A stretch of DNA of 64,000 nt, taken from assembly GCA_902785925.1 (NCBI GenBank), contig CADAAI010000009.1:1-64000 (forward strand), in the 5' to 3' direction. The DNA comes from an uncultured Bacteroidales bacterium. GTDB lineage: Bacteria > Bacteroidota > Bacteroidia > Bacteroidales > Muribaculaceae. Positions 42,946 through 51,585 of the stretch are shown piece after piece. The position numbers were made by a program, and so were the translations under genes. Every line of letters begins with the position of its first letter. The first letter of the stretch is position 1. A model generated the notes under the pieces. The model saw only the letters and a list, made by a program, of their open reading frames with translations, searched no databases and was not told the origin of the DNA.

Positions 42946-45900
42946 TTATACCGAGAAGTAGTTGAAGCCGACGATGGTGTCGACGAAGCGGTGGACATAT
43001 TGCGTGGCTGTGGGCGACCACTGGAATCCGAATCGGTACAGGACCTGTGTGGTGTAGTCGTTGGTTGCCTCAATCCATCGCATTTCGTGGCTACTGCTCA
43101 GGTTGTAGGCCATGAGTGGACGCAGCAGGGTCACCAATTCGGGATTCTCCATCATGCGATCGAGTGCTTGCTGGAATTCTTCGGTCTCAACGCGCTTCAT
43201 GGTGATGCCAGCATCGGCAAAACCGTTGAGGATGTCGGCCAAATACTGGCGGTGAACATTGTAGGGATGGAACACAATACACTCGCGTGGAGTGGTTGCC
43301 AGCAGCATGATGGCGTGTGCCACCTCATCGATGGGCGAGAACTCGAAGACGTTGTTCAAGGCTTCGTATGGCACCATTCCGATAACTACATAGGCTCGTA
43401 ACAGGGCTAGGAAGTTATTGGTTTGGAAATTGATCTGGAACTCACCGTCGCGCTGTCGTGCCGAGAGGTTGCCCACTCGCATGATTTTGGCATTAAGCCC
43501 GTGATGTGCAATGGCTTCGAGCACGAGGTCTTCGGCAACGAACTTGGAATAAACATATTTGTTCTCATCGATGTTCTGTCCCAGCCACAGGTCTTGTTCG
43601 GTGAGTTTCACATCGGGACCTGGTACGTTGTCGATGCTCAATCCTGCGATGCTCGTCGTTGAGATGTGAATCAGTTGTGACTTGGTGCGCAGACAGAAGG
43701 CGATAAGGTTCCTTACCGACTCGATGTTAACCATTTCTATGTCGTTGTCGGCCGAGAAATGTTTCACATTGGCCACGCAGTTGACTACAGTCAACCCCTC
43801 GAGGTTGATGCTGTCGAGAGCATTGGGCTGAGTCACCTCGGCGGCGATAGCTGTCACACGGCTATCGATTAGCTCAAACGCTTTGCACCTGCCAAAGTAG
43901 TAGAAGAAAAGTGTCTTGAGGCGGTTCATTGCGTCCTCGCTTGTCTTGCCACGCATAGGGCAAGTAATGTGACCGTCGTAACATGAGAGAAGTTCGTTGA
44001 GAACATGCATGCCCAGATATCCTGTGGCGCCAGTGAGAAGCACATCGCCGATGGTTTGTCGGTCTCCCTTGCGGAAAGCGTCGAGATTATTGGCCTTGAG
44101 AATAGGTGTGTAGGCGTCATAGCGTGTATTCTCAACTCTATTGGCAGGTTTTTCTTTTGGAGTGATTTCAGTGGCAACAGGCGCTTGCGTCTGCTTCTGT
44201 GCTACAAACTCGGCAAGAGCTCTAGGTGTCTTTTGATTGAAGAGGTCGTTGAAGACAATCTGTATACCGTGCTTGCTCGCCTCGACAATCACCTTTATGG
44301 CATTGATACTGGTACCGCCAATCTCAAAGAAATTGTCAAGCGCACCCACTTGCTCGATTTGTAGAATCTCGGAGAAAATGTTACAGAAGAGTTGCTCTGT
44401 CTCGCCCTCTGGTGCAACAAAGTCGGAGTTGCGCTTGAGTTCTGGTACAGGAAGCACTTTGCGATTAATCTTACCGTTAGGAGTCATAGGCATGGCATCC
44501 AGGCGCATATAGGTATCGGGCACCATGTACTCGGCGAGCGACGAAGCAGCGAGAGCCTTGTTGATGTCGTCGTCGGTGATGCTAGAATCCCGGTCAACGG
44601 TGTAGTAAAGCACTAAATGCTCATTGCCACCCACCTTGCGTACCTCGGCAGCTGCCTGCCTTATACCATCGATGTTGAGCGCTTTGCTCTCAATTTCACC
44701 AAGCTCGATGCGGAAACCGCGCAGCTTCACCTGGGTGTCGATGCGTCCCAGATATTCGATATCCCCATCTTCATTCCAGCGGCACAAGTCACCAGTATGG
44801 TACATCCTCACAGGGCGTCCCCAGCGGTCGGCCTTAACAAATGGACAATCTACAAACGACTTGGCGGTGCGCTCTGGCAATCGCCAGTAGCCGCGTCCCA
44901 CCTGTATACCGGCAAAGCACAACTCGCCTGCAACGCCTTGGGGCACTAGGTTACCTGCGGTATCGACGATGAAGTTCCAGTTGTTTGCCACGCTCTTGCC
45001 AATGGGAATGTTCTCTACACGCTTGCCGGGAGCGATGCTATAATAAGAAGTATCGTCGGTACACTCAGTTGGGCCGTACACATTGATAATCTCGATGTGG
45101 TCGCTATAGACGCCATCCATCTTCTCGCCTCCACCTGTGGTGAAACGAATGGGCAGGTCGTCGAAGGTATTGAGCAGCAATCCCGTCATTGCAGTTGAAT
45201 ATCCGCCACCAGTGATGCGGTGGTCGATGAGGAACTGACGAATGGCTGCAAGGTCCTTGCGTATCTCGGTGGGCATCACATGGAATGAGCCGCCGAGCGT
45301 GAGCACTGGATACATGTCTTCGATGTGAGCGTCGAACGAGAATGAGCGGTGACCACTGATGCGGTCGTCGGCCGTGAGTTTCTCCATATCGATTACCACT
45401 GCGATGAAATTGCGCAAGCCTGCCTGATGCAGCATCGCGCCCTTGGGCTTGCCTGTCGAGCCAGAGGTGTAAATCATATAAGCCAGCCCGTCGGGGCGAG
45501 AGCGGTCGATGGGCGCTGCTGTGGTGAGATCGGCCTCGGCCATGAAGTCATCGATGAAGAAAACCTGAGCGGCGGCGGTGTCGAAGTTGCCCTCGGCCTG
45601 CTTGGCAGCAAGAACGTCGTGGCTGGTGATGAGTATTTTAGACTCGGAATTCTCAAGCATATAACTCAGACGCTCGTTAGGATACTCAAAGTCAAGCGGA
45701 GTATAGGCGGCTCCTGCTTTGTGAATGGCTAGCACTGCCAATGGGAATTCCTTGGTGCGGTCGAGCATGACGCACACAAAGTCGTCGCGTTGCACATTGT
45801 GGTCGATGAGTTGCCGTGCCAATGCGTTGGCATATCCATCCATCTCCTTGTAGGTGAGTTGGCTGTCTTTGTCGACCACTGCAGGAGCATCGGGTGTGCG

Positions 45901-47250
45901 TTGGGCTTGCTCGGTGAACAGATTGGCAAATGTCTTGCTGATATCCACTTCGATATCCTTGCCCGAACCAATCTTGATGAGGCTCTGGGCCTGCTCGTCG
46001 CTCACGATGGCTATACTGTTGATGCCGCCGTCGGGGCATGCCATCATGTTGTTCATTGTTGCTTTGATAGCATCGGCCATCATGCGCATGGTCTTGCGGC
46101 TGTTCATTGACAGACTCGACTCCATTCGGATGTCATAGTCGTCGCCAGCAAGGAAGATGTGAGCTAGCATATCGTAGAACACATCACCACGGTCCTGCTC
46201 CACAAGCGGGCAATGATTGTCACCGAAATAGTAAGCTTCTTCCCAACCTGGCAGTGCCGAGAAGTTGAACGAGATGCCTGGCTGAACGCCAAGGTCGCGG
46301 CAGAAATGTGTGAAAGGATAGGCTAGCTCGGCCAGCGTTGCCTTCATCTCGCTATGTACTGTTGCTATATACTCGCGTACACTTTGCCCTTTTTTAATTT
46401 CCATCATGAATGGAATCGTGCGCACAAACATGCCGTAGGCTTGTTTCACGCGCGAGTCACGACGACCGTGATAGACGGTGGTGTAAGCCACTTTTTCCTC
46501 TCGCAGCAATCTAGCAAGTGTGTAGCTGAACGCAGCCTGGAACAGCTGATAGGGGGCAAAACCGTTTTCTTTGCACCAGTTGTCGACAAGAGCACGGTTG
46601 ATGTAGGCCGATTCCTGAGCCATCTCGCCAACGGGGTTCTCGGGACGCGCCGACAATGTGGCGAGATCAACACCAGCATAGCGCGACATCATCACCGACT
46701 TAGCCTTCAGGTAGTCCTCGTCGCCCAGTCGTGCGTGCTCGTCGACGGCGGCCTCCAGCATTCCGTATTCCTCTTTTGGAAGAGGCTTGCCATCGTAAGC
46801 CAAAGGCAGGTCACGCTGTGGGAATACTGTTAGATAGCTCGTGCCATCGGTCACCAGGTGGTGGATATCCATGAGCATATATCTGCCAGATTCTGTTGTG
46901 ATGAGTTCTACACGCAACAATGGTTCGTCGCCCATAATGTCAAAGGGGCGGCAAAAACCTTGATGGGCATAACGCTGGAAATCCTCTTCGGTCATCGAGC
47001 GGCGCTGAATTTCAAGATGCTTATTGTCGTCAACAAATTGTTGTGGTTCTCCTTGTTCATCAATGAGAAAACGCAGTCGCAACACTGGGCGTTCGGCGAA
47101 AATCGCTTGAAACGCAGCTTCAACACGGTCAAAATCCACACCGTCGCTTAGTGGAGTAATGCTGGGAACATTATACTGCATCACATGTGGATACTTCAAG
47201 CACTCGTAAAATACTCCCAATTGAGATTGGAGCAAAGGATAGGTCTTCAT
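42946..47250 (-). CDS. Single-module nonribosomal peptide synthetase, C-A-T-R
   Basis: One 1434-residue protein carries four domains. The condensation domain (about 1-430) has the catalytic H-H-L-V-T-D-G at 130-136. The adenylation domain (about 440-940) has Y-T-S-G-S-T-G-K-P-K-G at 594-604, N-V-Y-G-P-T-E at 723-729, Y-H-T-G-D-L at 817-822 and the terminal N-G-K-I-N-R-K. The carrier domain (about 950-1025) has G-G-T-S with Ser981 as phosphopantetheine site. The terminal reductase domain (about 1065-1434) has the Rossmann motif G-A-T-G-Y-L-G at 1074-1080 and Y-V-Y-S-K. It would condense an acyl or aminoacyl donor with one amino acid and release the product reductively, typically as an aldehyde or alcohol. 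No PPTase or MbtH gene is in the window. It is monocistronic and ends at the terminator shared with the tRNA. Confidence 0.93.
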   Translation of the reverse strand: MKTYPLLQSQLGVFYECLKYPHVMQYNVPSITPLSDGVDFDRVEAAFQAIFAERPVLRLRFLIDEQGEPQQFVDDNKHLEIQRRSMTEEDFQRYAHQGFCRPFDIMGDEPLLRVELITTESGRYMLMDIHHLVTDGTSYLTVFPQRDLPLAYDGKPLPKEEYGMLEAAVDEHARLGDEDYLKAKSVMMSRYAGVDLATLSARPENPVGEMAQESAYINRALVDNWCKENGFAPYQLFQAAFSYTLARLLREEKVAYTTVYHGRRDSRVKQAYGMFVRTIPFMMEIKKGQSVREYIATVHSEMKATLAELAYPFTHFCRDLGVQPGISFNFSALPGWEEAYYFGDNHCPLVEQDRGDVFYDMLAHIFLAGDDYDIRMESSLSMNSRKTMRMMADAIKATMNNMMACPDGGINSIAIVSDEQAQSLIKIGSGKDIEVDISKTFANLFTEQAQRTPDAPAVVDKDSQLTYKEMDGYANALARQLIDHNVQRDDFVCVMLDRTKEFPLAVLAIHKAGAAYTPLDFEYPNERLSYMLENSESKILITSHDVLAAKQAEGNFDTAAAQVFFIDDFMAEADLTTAAPIDRSRPDGLAYMIYTSGSTGKPKGAMLHQAGLRNFIAVVIDMEKLTADDRISGHRSFSFDAHIEDMYPVLTLGGSFHVMPTEIRKDLAAIRQFLIDHRITGGGYSTAMTGLLLNTFDDLPIRFTTGGGEKMDGVYSDHIEIINVYGPTECTDDTSYYSIAPGKRVENIPIGKSVANNWNFIVDTAGNLVPQGVAGELCFAGIQVGRGYWRLPERTAKSFVDCPFVKADRWGRPVRMYHTGDLCRWNEDGDIEYLGRIDTQVKLRGFRIELGEIESKALNIDGIRQAAAEVRKVGGNEHLVLYYTVDRDSSITDDDINKALAASSLAEYMVPDTYMRLDAMPMTPNGKINRKVLPVPELKRNSDFVAPEGETEQLFCNIFSEILQIEQVGALDNFFEIGGTSINAIKVIVEASKHGIQIVFNDLFNQKTPRALAEFVAQKQTQAPVATEITPKEKPANRVENTRYDAYTPILKANNLDAFRKGDRQTIGDVLLTGATGYLGMHVLNELLSCYDGHITCPMRGKTSEDAMNRLKTLFFYYFGRCKAFELIDSRVTAIAAEVTQPNALDSINLEGLTVVNCVANVKHFSADNDIEMVNIESVRNLIAFCLRTKSQLIHISTTSIAGLSIDNVPGPDVKLTEQDLWLGQNIDENKYVYSKFVAEDLVLEAIAHHGLNAKIMRVGNLSARQRDGEFQINFQTNNFLALLRAYVVIGMVPYEALNNVFEFSPIDEVAHAIMLLATTPRECIVFHPYNVHRQYLADILNGFADAGITMKRVETEEFQQALDRMMENPELVTLLRPLMAYNLSSSHEMRWIEATNDYTTQVLYRFGFQWSPTATQYVHRFVDTIVGFNYFSV

Positions 47251-47722
47251 CTTTATTTTATTTTGAATATAGTTCTAATTTTGTGTCGCTGCATGGCTTT
47301 TTCATGGAGTTGCAATAGCCGTAGTAATGGCTAGGCACCGACAAATGCCTTTATTGGGCACTACAAAAGTATAAATAAATCCTCAAAATCAAGCTGTTTT
47401 TCTCCCTAAAAAATGATAACAGCATCACATGCGTGATTTTTAGTCACCACTAGCTGCCGCTTGGCATTCCTCCTTGCTCAAGCTCAAGCGGCGCTGCTAT
47501 TTAGTGCACACGACGAGCCGACAACCAGCGGGGCGACAAACTTGCCTTCTATCTAAACATGGTGCAGTTTGGTTGATTTATTTTTTTTGTAATTTCATTT
47601 GTACAGGTCAAGATTTTTGTCGAAATTTGCGAAGCCCAATCCCACTTGTGCTGCCCACTTAATTGCACAGCTTTAAAATTTAATATTCATATATTATATT
47701 CACTTTAAAATTTCAAGACAGA
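47251..47722. other. Divergent intergenic region between the NRPS and rubrerythrin
   Basis: About 470 bp without a convincing gene; a 62-codon frame at 47474-47662 looks spurious. A leftward -7 element TACTTTTG (47371-47364) without a clear -33 may serve the NRPS. GCCGCTTG (47456-47463) can pair with CAAGCGGC (47485-47492). No clear rubrerythrin promoter was found by eye. Confidence 0.5.
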
Positions 47723-48265
47723 ATGAAAGATCTAAAAGGCACAAAAACTGAGAAAAACCTGCTCGAGGCATTTGCTGGTGAGTCGATGGCTCGCAACAAG
47801 TACGACTACTTTGCAAGCAAGGCCAAGAAGGACGGCTATGTGCAGATAGCCGCTATCTTTGAGGAGACTGCAAAGAACGAGAAAGAGCACGCCAAACTGT
47901 GGTTCAAGTATCTCGAGGGAGGAGCCATAAAAGCCACTACCGAAAACCTGGCAGCTGCAGCTGCTGGCGAGAACTTTGAGTGGACCAACATGTATGACCG
48001 CATGGCACGCGAGGCCGAGGAAGAAGGCTTCACCGAGATTGCCGAGCGCATGCGTGGCGTGGCAGCCATCGAGAAGGAGCACGAGGAGCGCTATCGCAAG
48101 CTCTTGAAGAACATCGAGGATGAGGTGGTGTTCTCACGCGACGGCGACGTGATTTGGCACTGCAGCAACTGCGGCCACATCGTTGTGGGCAAGAAAGCTC
48201 CCGAGATGTGCCCCGTGTGCAACCATCCACAGTCTTACTTCCAAATCAAGGCCGAGAACTATTAA
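47723..48265 (+). CDS. rbr: Rubrerythrin
   Basis: This non-haem iron protein reduces hydrogen peroxide in anaerobes. The N-terminal ferritin-like domain has the di-iron ligand pattern E-x2-[22 protein letters not shown] and later [14 protein letters not shown]. The C-terminal rubredoxin-like knuckle has C-S-N-C-G and C-P-V-C-N-H. The 180-residue length is typical of short rubrerythrins. A terminator follows immediately, so it is probably monocistronic. Confidence 0.96.
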   Translation: MKDLKGTKTEKNLLEAFAGESMARNKYDYFASKAKKDGYVQIAAIFEETAKNEKEHAKLWFKYLEGGAIKATTENLAAAAAGENFEWTNMYDRMAREAEEEGFTEIAERMRGVAAIEKEHEERYRKLLKNIEDEVVFSRDGDVIWHCSNCGHIVVGKKAPEMCPVCNHPQSYFQIKAENY

Positions 48266-48288
48266 TAGGTTTTCTCTCTTTTCAAACA

Positions 48289-48329
48289 AAATCCCGCCCA
48301 GGTTCAAATTTCCTGTGGCGGGATTTTTT
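48289..48329 (+). terminator. Intrinsic terminator after rubrerythrin
   Basis: AAATCCCGCC (48289-48298) pairs with GGCGGGATTT (48317-48326), extended by CAGG/CCTG across a bulge, and is followed by T residues. Confidence 0.85.
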
Positions 48330-48338
48330 AGCTCATTA

Positions 48339-48370
48339 TTTGACTACTTACTATAAAAACTGTATCTTTG
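48339..48370 (+). promoter_or_regulatory. Promoter of the GNAT-like gene
   Basis: TTTG (48339-48342) and TATCTTTG (48363-48370) are separated by exactly 20 nt; the ATG is 29 nt further on. Confidence 0.75.
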
Positions 48371-48399
48371 CAGTCAATAAGAAATAAAACGGAAAGATT

Positions 48400-49533
48400 A
48401 TGGCAGTAGAAATCAGAAAAATAGAACCTACCAAGAAGGAGCTTACCAAATATGTGAAGTTTCCAATCGATGACCTATACCGCGATAGCAAGTGCTATGT
48501 TCCTGCACTAATCAGCGACGAAATCGGCACTCTCATGCCCGAGAAGAACCCTGCATTTGAGTTCTGCGAGAGCGCCTATTTTATGGCCTATCGCGATGGC
48601 AAGCCCGTGGGTCGCATTGCCGCCATCATCAATCACCGCTTCAACGAGAGCCACAACAAGAAAGAAGGCCGTTTCGGGTGGGTCGACTTTATCGACGATG
48701 ACGAGGTGGTCGACGCTCTCTTCGATGCTGCAAAGCAATGGAACAAAGAGAAAGGCATGACCGAATTCACCGGTCCTCTTGGCTTCACCGATATGGACCC
48801 CGAGGGATGTCTGGTGATGGGATTTGACGAGGTGGGCACCAATGCCACTATCTATAACTATGACTACTACCCCAAGCAACTCGAGCGCATGGGCTTTGTC
48901 AAAGACGTTGACTGGGTGGAATTCCACATCAAGGTACCCGATGAGATACCCGAAAAGATGCAGCGCATCAGCGACATCGTGAAAAAGCGCTTCAACGTCG
49001 ACAATATCAAGTACACCAACCGCAAGCAGCTCGTTGCCGACTATGGCCAGGCAATTTTTAAGCTTATCAACGAGGCGTTTGAGCACCTCTTCGGCTACTC
49101 GCAACTGAGCGAGAAGCAGATTGAGCATTACATCAAAATGTACTTGCCCTATCTGCCACTCGAGGACCTGTCACTCATCATCAAGAACGACACTCGCGAG
49201 CTGATAGGTGTGGGCATTGCAATTCCATCGCTCTCAAAGGCGCTCATCAAGAACCGCGGACGCATGTTCCCCTTTGGCTGGTATCACTTGTACAAAGCGT
49301 TCAAGAAGAACGACACCGTCGACTTGCTGCTCGTGGCAGTAAAACCTGAATACCAGAGCAAGGGTGTGAACTCGCTGCTCTTCACCGACCTTCTTCCCTG
49401 CTTCTTCAAGTTGGGCTACAAATGGGCCGAGAGTAGTCACGAACTTGAGCACAATGAAATGGTGCAGAAACAATGGCAATACTTCGACACCACGCTTAAC
49501 AAGCGTCGCCGTGCCTACACAATGCCCATTTAG
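48400..49533 (+). CDS. GNAT-superfamily-like N-acetyltransferase protein (unknown substrate)
   Basis: The 377 residues seem to hold two acetyltransferase-like halves. The N-terminal half has FCESAYFMAYRDGKPVGRIAAIINHRFNE and GPLGFTDMDPEGCLVMGFDE. The C-terminal half ends with VDLLLVAVKPEYQSKGVNSLLFTDLLPCFFKLGYKWAESSHELEHNEMVQ, the usual strand-beta bulge-helix acetyl-CoA region. I recall this type as widespread in Bacteroidota (YghO-like) but cannot name the substrate. No signal peptide. It precedes pgi by about 120 bp with a repeat-like spacer. Confidence 0.75.
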   Translation: MAVEIRKIEPTKKELTKYVKFPIDDLYRDSKCYVPALISDEIGTLMPEKNPAFEFCESAYFMAYRDGKPVGRIAAIINHRFNESHNKKEGRFGWVDFIDDDEVVDALFDAAKQWNKEKGMTEFTGPLGFTDMDPEGCLVMGFDEVGTNATIYNYDYYPKQLERMGFVKDVDWVEFHIKVPDEIPEKMQRISDIVKKRFNVDNIKYTNRKQLVADYGQAIFKLINEAFEHLFGYSQLSEKQIEHYIKMYLPYLPLEDLSLIIKNDTRELIGVGIAIPSLSKALIKNRGRMFPFGWYHLYKAFKKNDTVDLLLVAVKPEYQSKGVNSLLFTDLLPCFFKLGYKWAESSHELEHNEMVQKQWQYFDTTLNKRRRAYTMPI

Positions 49534-49535
49534 TG

Positions 49536-49651
49536 GAGAGGAAAGAGGAAAGAGAGTTGTGCATTGATTAAGCCCCTCTCGACTCTTCACTCCCAACTCC
49601 TCACTCCCAACAAACTAAAAACTATAAACTATAAACTAAGAACTATATATA
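49536..49651 (+). repeat. Intergenic repeat, copy B, with adjoining simple repeats
   Basis: GAGAGGAAAGAGG (49536-49548) and TTGTGCATTGA (49557-49567) match copy A at 35005-35043. A pyrimidine-rich tract (ACTCTTCACTCCCAACTCC region, about 49577-49610) and a run of ACTATAA-type repeats just before pgi follow. The region holds no gene. Confidence 0.6.
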
Positions 49652-50965
49652 ATGATTAGCATTTGCAACAAGTCGGTCCTTGGGACTGTTAGTGAGAAAG
49701 ACATTGAAGCGTTAAAACCACAGGCACTCGCTGCCGCCGAGACTCTTGAGAAGGGCGACGGTGCGGGCAACGACTTCCTGGGATGGCTTCACCTTCCAAG
49801 TGAGATAACCGCTGACGAGCTCGACGACATCAACGCCACAGCCCGCCAGCTACGTCAAGAGTGCGAATACGTGGTAGTAATTGGCATTGGCGGCAGCTAT
49901 CTGGGCGCAAAAGCAGTAATTGAGGCTCTGAGCGATAATTTTGCTGCTTTCAAGCAGAACGAGGGAGCCAAGGTGGTGTTTGCCGGCAACAACATCGGTG
50001 AGGATTATTTGAGCGACCTCATGCGTCTACTCGAGGGCAAGCGCTTCGGCATCGTGGTAATCTCTAAGTCGGGAACCACTACCGAGCCAGCTATAGCCTT
50101 CCGTCTCTTGAAGAATATGCTCGAGAAGCAGGTGGGCAAAGAGGTAGCTGCTAAGCGCATCGTGGCTATCACCGATGCCAAGCGTGGCGCACTGCGCAGC
50201 CTCGCCACTCAAGAAGGCTACAAGACTTATGTCATCGCCGACAACGTGGGCGGCCGCTTCTCTGTGCTCACCCCAGTGGGCTTGCTCCCAGTTGCTATTG
50301 CTGGTTTCGATATCAATGCCCTGGTTGCTGGTGCCGTTGAGATGGAGAAGGCTCCTGCCGACATGATGGTCGACTATGCCGCCACCCGCAACGCCTTGTA
50401 TCAAGCAGGCAAGAAGATTGAGATTCTAGTGAACTACAATCCAAACCTGCACTTCCTCGCCGAGTGGTGGAAGCAGCTCTACGGCGAGAGCGAGGGTAAG
50501 GACGGCAAGGGCATTTTCCCTGCCAGCGTTGACTTTACCACCGACCTGCACTCGATGGGACAATGGATTCAGGATGGCGAGCGCACCATCTTCGAGACCG
50601 TCATCACTGTTGAGAAGCAACGCAACGAGGTGGTTATCCCTACCGACGATGCCGACCTTGACGGCCTCAACTACATCGCTGGCAAGCGCGTTGACGAGGT
50701 AAACAAAATGGCAGAACTCGGCACCCGTCTGGCTCACGTGGACGGTGGCGTGCCCTGCATGCTCATCACACTGCCAGCACTCACCGAGAAGTACTTGGGC
50801 CAACTCATCTACTTCTTTGAGAAAGCTTGCGGCATGAGCGGATACATGCTCGGCGTGAACCCATTCAACCAGCCCGGCGTGGAGGCCTACAAGAAGAATA
50901 TGTTTGCTCTACTCAACAAGCCCGGCTACGAAGAGCAAAGCGCCGAACTCGCCAAGCGCCTGTAA
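49652..50965 (+). CDS. pgi: Glucose-6-phosphate isomerase
   Basis: Pgi interconverts glucose 6-phosphate and fructose 6-phosphate. The 437-residue protein is of the shorter type seen in Firmicutes and Bacteroidota. Family segments include [55 protein letters not shown] and [32 protein letters not shown] at the end, with the conserved Lys. No promoter was found close upstream, so it may be transcribed with the GNAT-like gene. Confidence 0.97.
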   Translation: MISICNKSVLGTVSEKDIEALKPQALAAAETLEKGDGAGNDFLGWLHLPSEITADELDDINATARQLRQECEYVVVIGIGGSYLGAKAVIEALSDNFAAFKQNEGAKVVFAGNNIGEDYLSDLMRLLEGKRFGIVVISKSGTTTEPAIAFRLLKNMLEKQVGKEVAAKRIVAITDAKRGALRSLATQEGYKTYVIADNVGGRFSVLTPVGLLPVAIAGFDINALVAGAVEMEKAPADMMVDYAATRNALYQAGKKIEILVNYNPNLHFLAEWWKQLYGESEGKDGKGIFPASVDFTTDLHSMGQWIQDGERTIFETVITVEKQRNEVVIPTDDADLDGLNYIAGKRVDEVNKMAELGTRLAHVDGGVPCMLITLPALTEKYLGQLIYFFEKACGMSGYMLGVNPFNQPGVEAYKKNMFALLNKPGYEEQSAELAKRL

Positions 50966-50981
50966 ATAAAACCTATCATAT

Positions 50982-51030
50982 CTAGAATTTCTAGAGAATC
51001 TAGTATATCTAGACAATCTAGAAATTCTAG
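50982..51030. repeat. Six CTAG tetramers at exact 9-bp period, forming a long hairpin
   Basis: CTAG occurs at 50982, 50991, 51000, 51009, 51018 and 51027. The ends are perfectly complementary: CTAGAATTTCTAGA (50982-50995) and TCTAGAAATTCTAG (51017-51030). The inner part can also fold (TCTAG/CTAGA). TTTTT follows, so on the plus strand it may act as a terminator between pgi and the methylase gene. Confidence 0.7.
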
Positions 51031-51047
51031 TTTTTAATAGTCTAATT

Positions 51048-51578
51048 ATGCTGAAGAAATCAATGCTTGACCTGCATCGCGTGAGCGCTGAGGAGTTCAA
51101 GCAAGCGGAGAAAATACCGGTTGCTATGGTGCTCGATGACGTGCGCAGCGAGATGAATGTGGGCAGTGTGTTTCGCACGGCCGATGCCTTTGTCATCGAG
51201 CGAATCGCTCTATGTGGCATAACTGGCAAACCGCCCAGTCACGAAATACACAAGACAGCCCTTGGTGCCGAAGACTCAGTGGAATGGACCTACTACAAGA
51301 CTGCTGTTGAGGCGGTGGAGCGCCTGCGCGAGCAGGGCTACACCATATGCTCCATTGAGCAGGTGCACGGTAGCGTGAGTCTTGAGGAATTTACTATTGA
51401 CAGTGGCAAAAAATACGCCCTAGTCCTCGGCAATGAGGTCAAGGGCGTGAGTCAAGCGGTCGTCGACCTGAGCGACTGCTGCATCGAGATCCCCCAGCTC
51501 GGCACCAAGCACTCGCTAAACGTTGCCTGCTCGGCCGCAATAGTGATGTGGCACTTCTTTAATGCCCTGAAACAATAA
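51048..51578 (+). CDS. SpoU/TrmH-family RNA 2'-O-methyltransferase
   Basis: The SPOUT fold is recognised by VAMVLDDVRSEMNVGSVFRTADAF (motif 1, with the conserved Asn-x2-Ser-x3-Arg), YALVLGNEVKGVSQAVVDLSD (motif 2) and IEIPQLGTKHSLNVACSAAIVMWHF (motif 3). It would methylate a ribose in tRNA or rRNA. At 176 residues it is the short, single-domain form without an N-terminal RNA-binding domain. It follows the CTAG repeat by 18 bp. Confidence 0.93.
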   Translation: MLKKSMLDLHRVSAEEFKQAEKIPVAMVLDDVRSEMNVGSVFRTADAFVIERIALCGITGKPPSHEIHKTALGAEDSVEWTYYKTAVEAVERLREQGYTICSIEQVHGSVSLEEFTIDSGKKYALVLGNEVKGVSQAVVDLSDCCIEIPQLGTKHSLNVACSAAIVMWHFFNALKQ

Positions 51579-51585
51579 TTTCAAA

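Noticed and set aside
42946..47250. Riboswitch or attenuator upstream of the NRPS
   Set aside because: Only a lone -7-like box and a weak hairpin are visible in 47251-47722; nothing matches a known aptamer.
47474..47662. A 62-codon frame between the NRPS and rubrerythrin
   Set aside because: No family resemblance, unusual codon content, and it runs through an inverted repeat.
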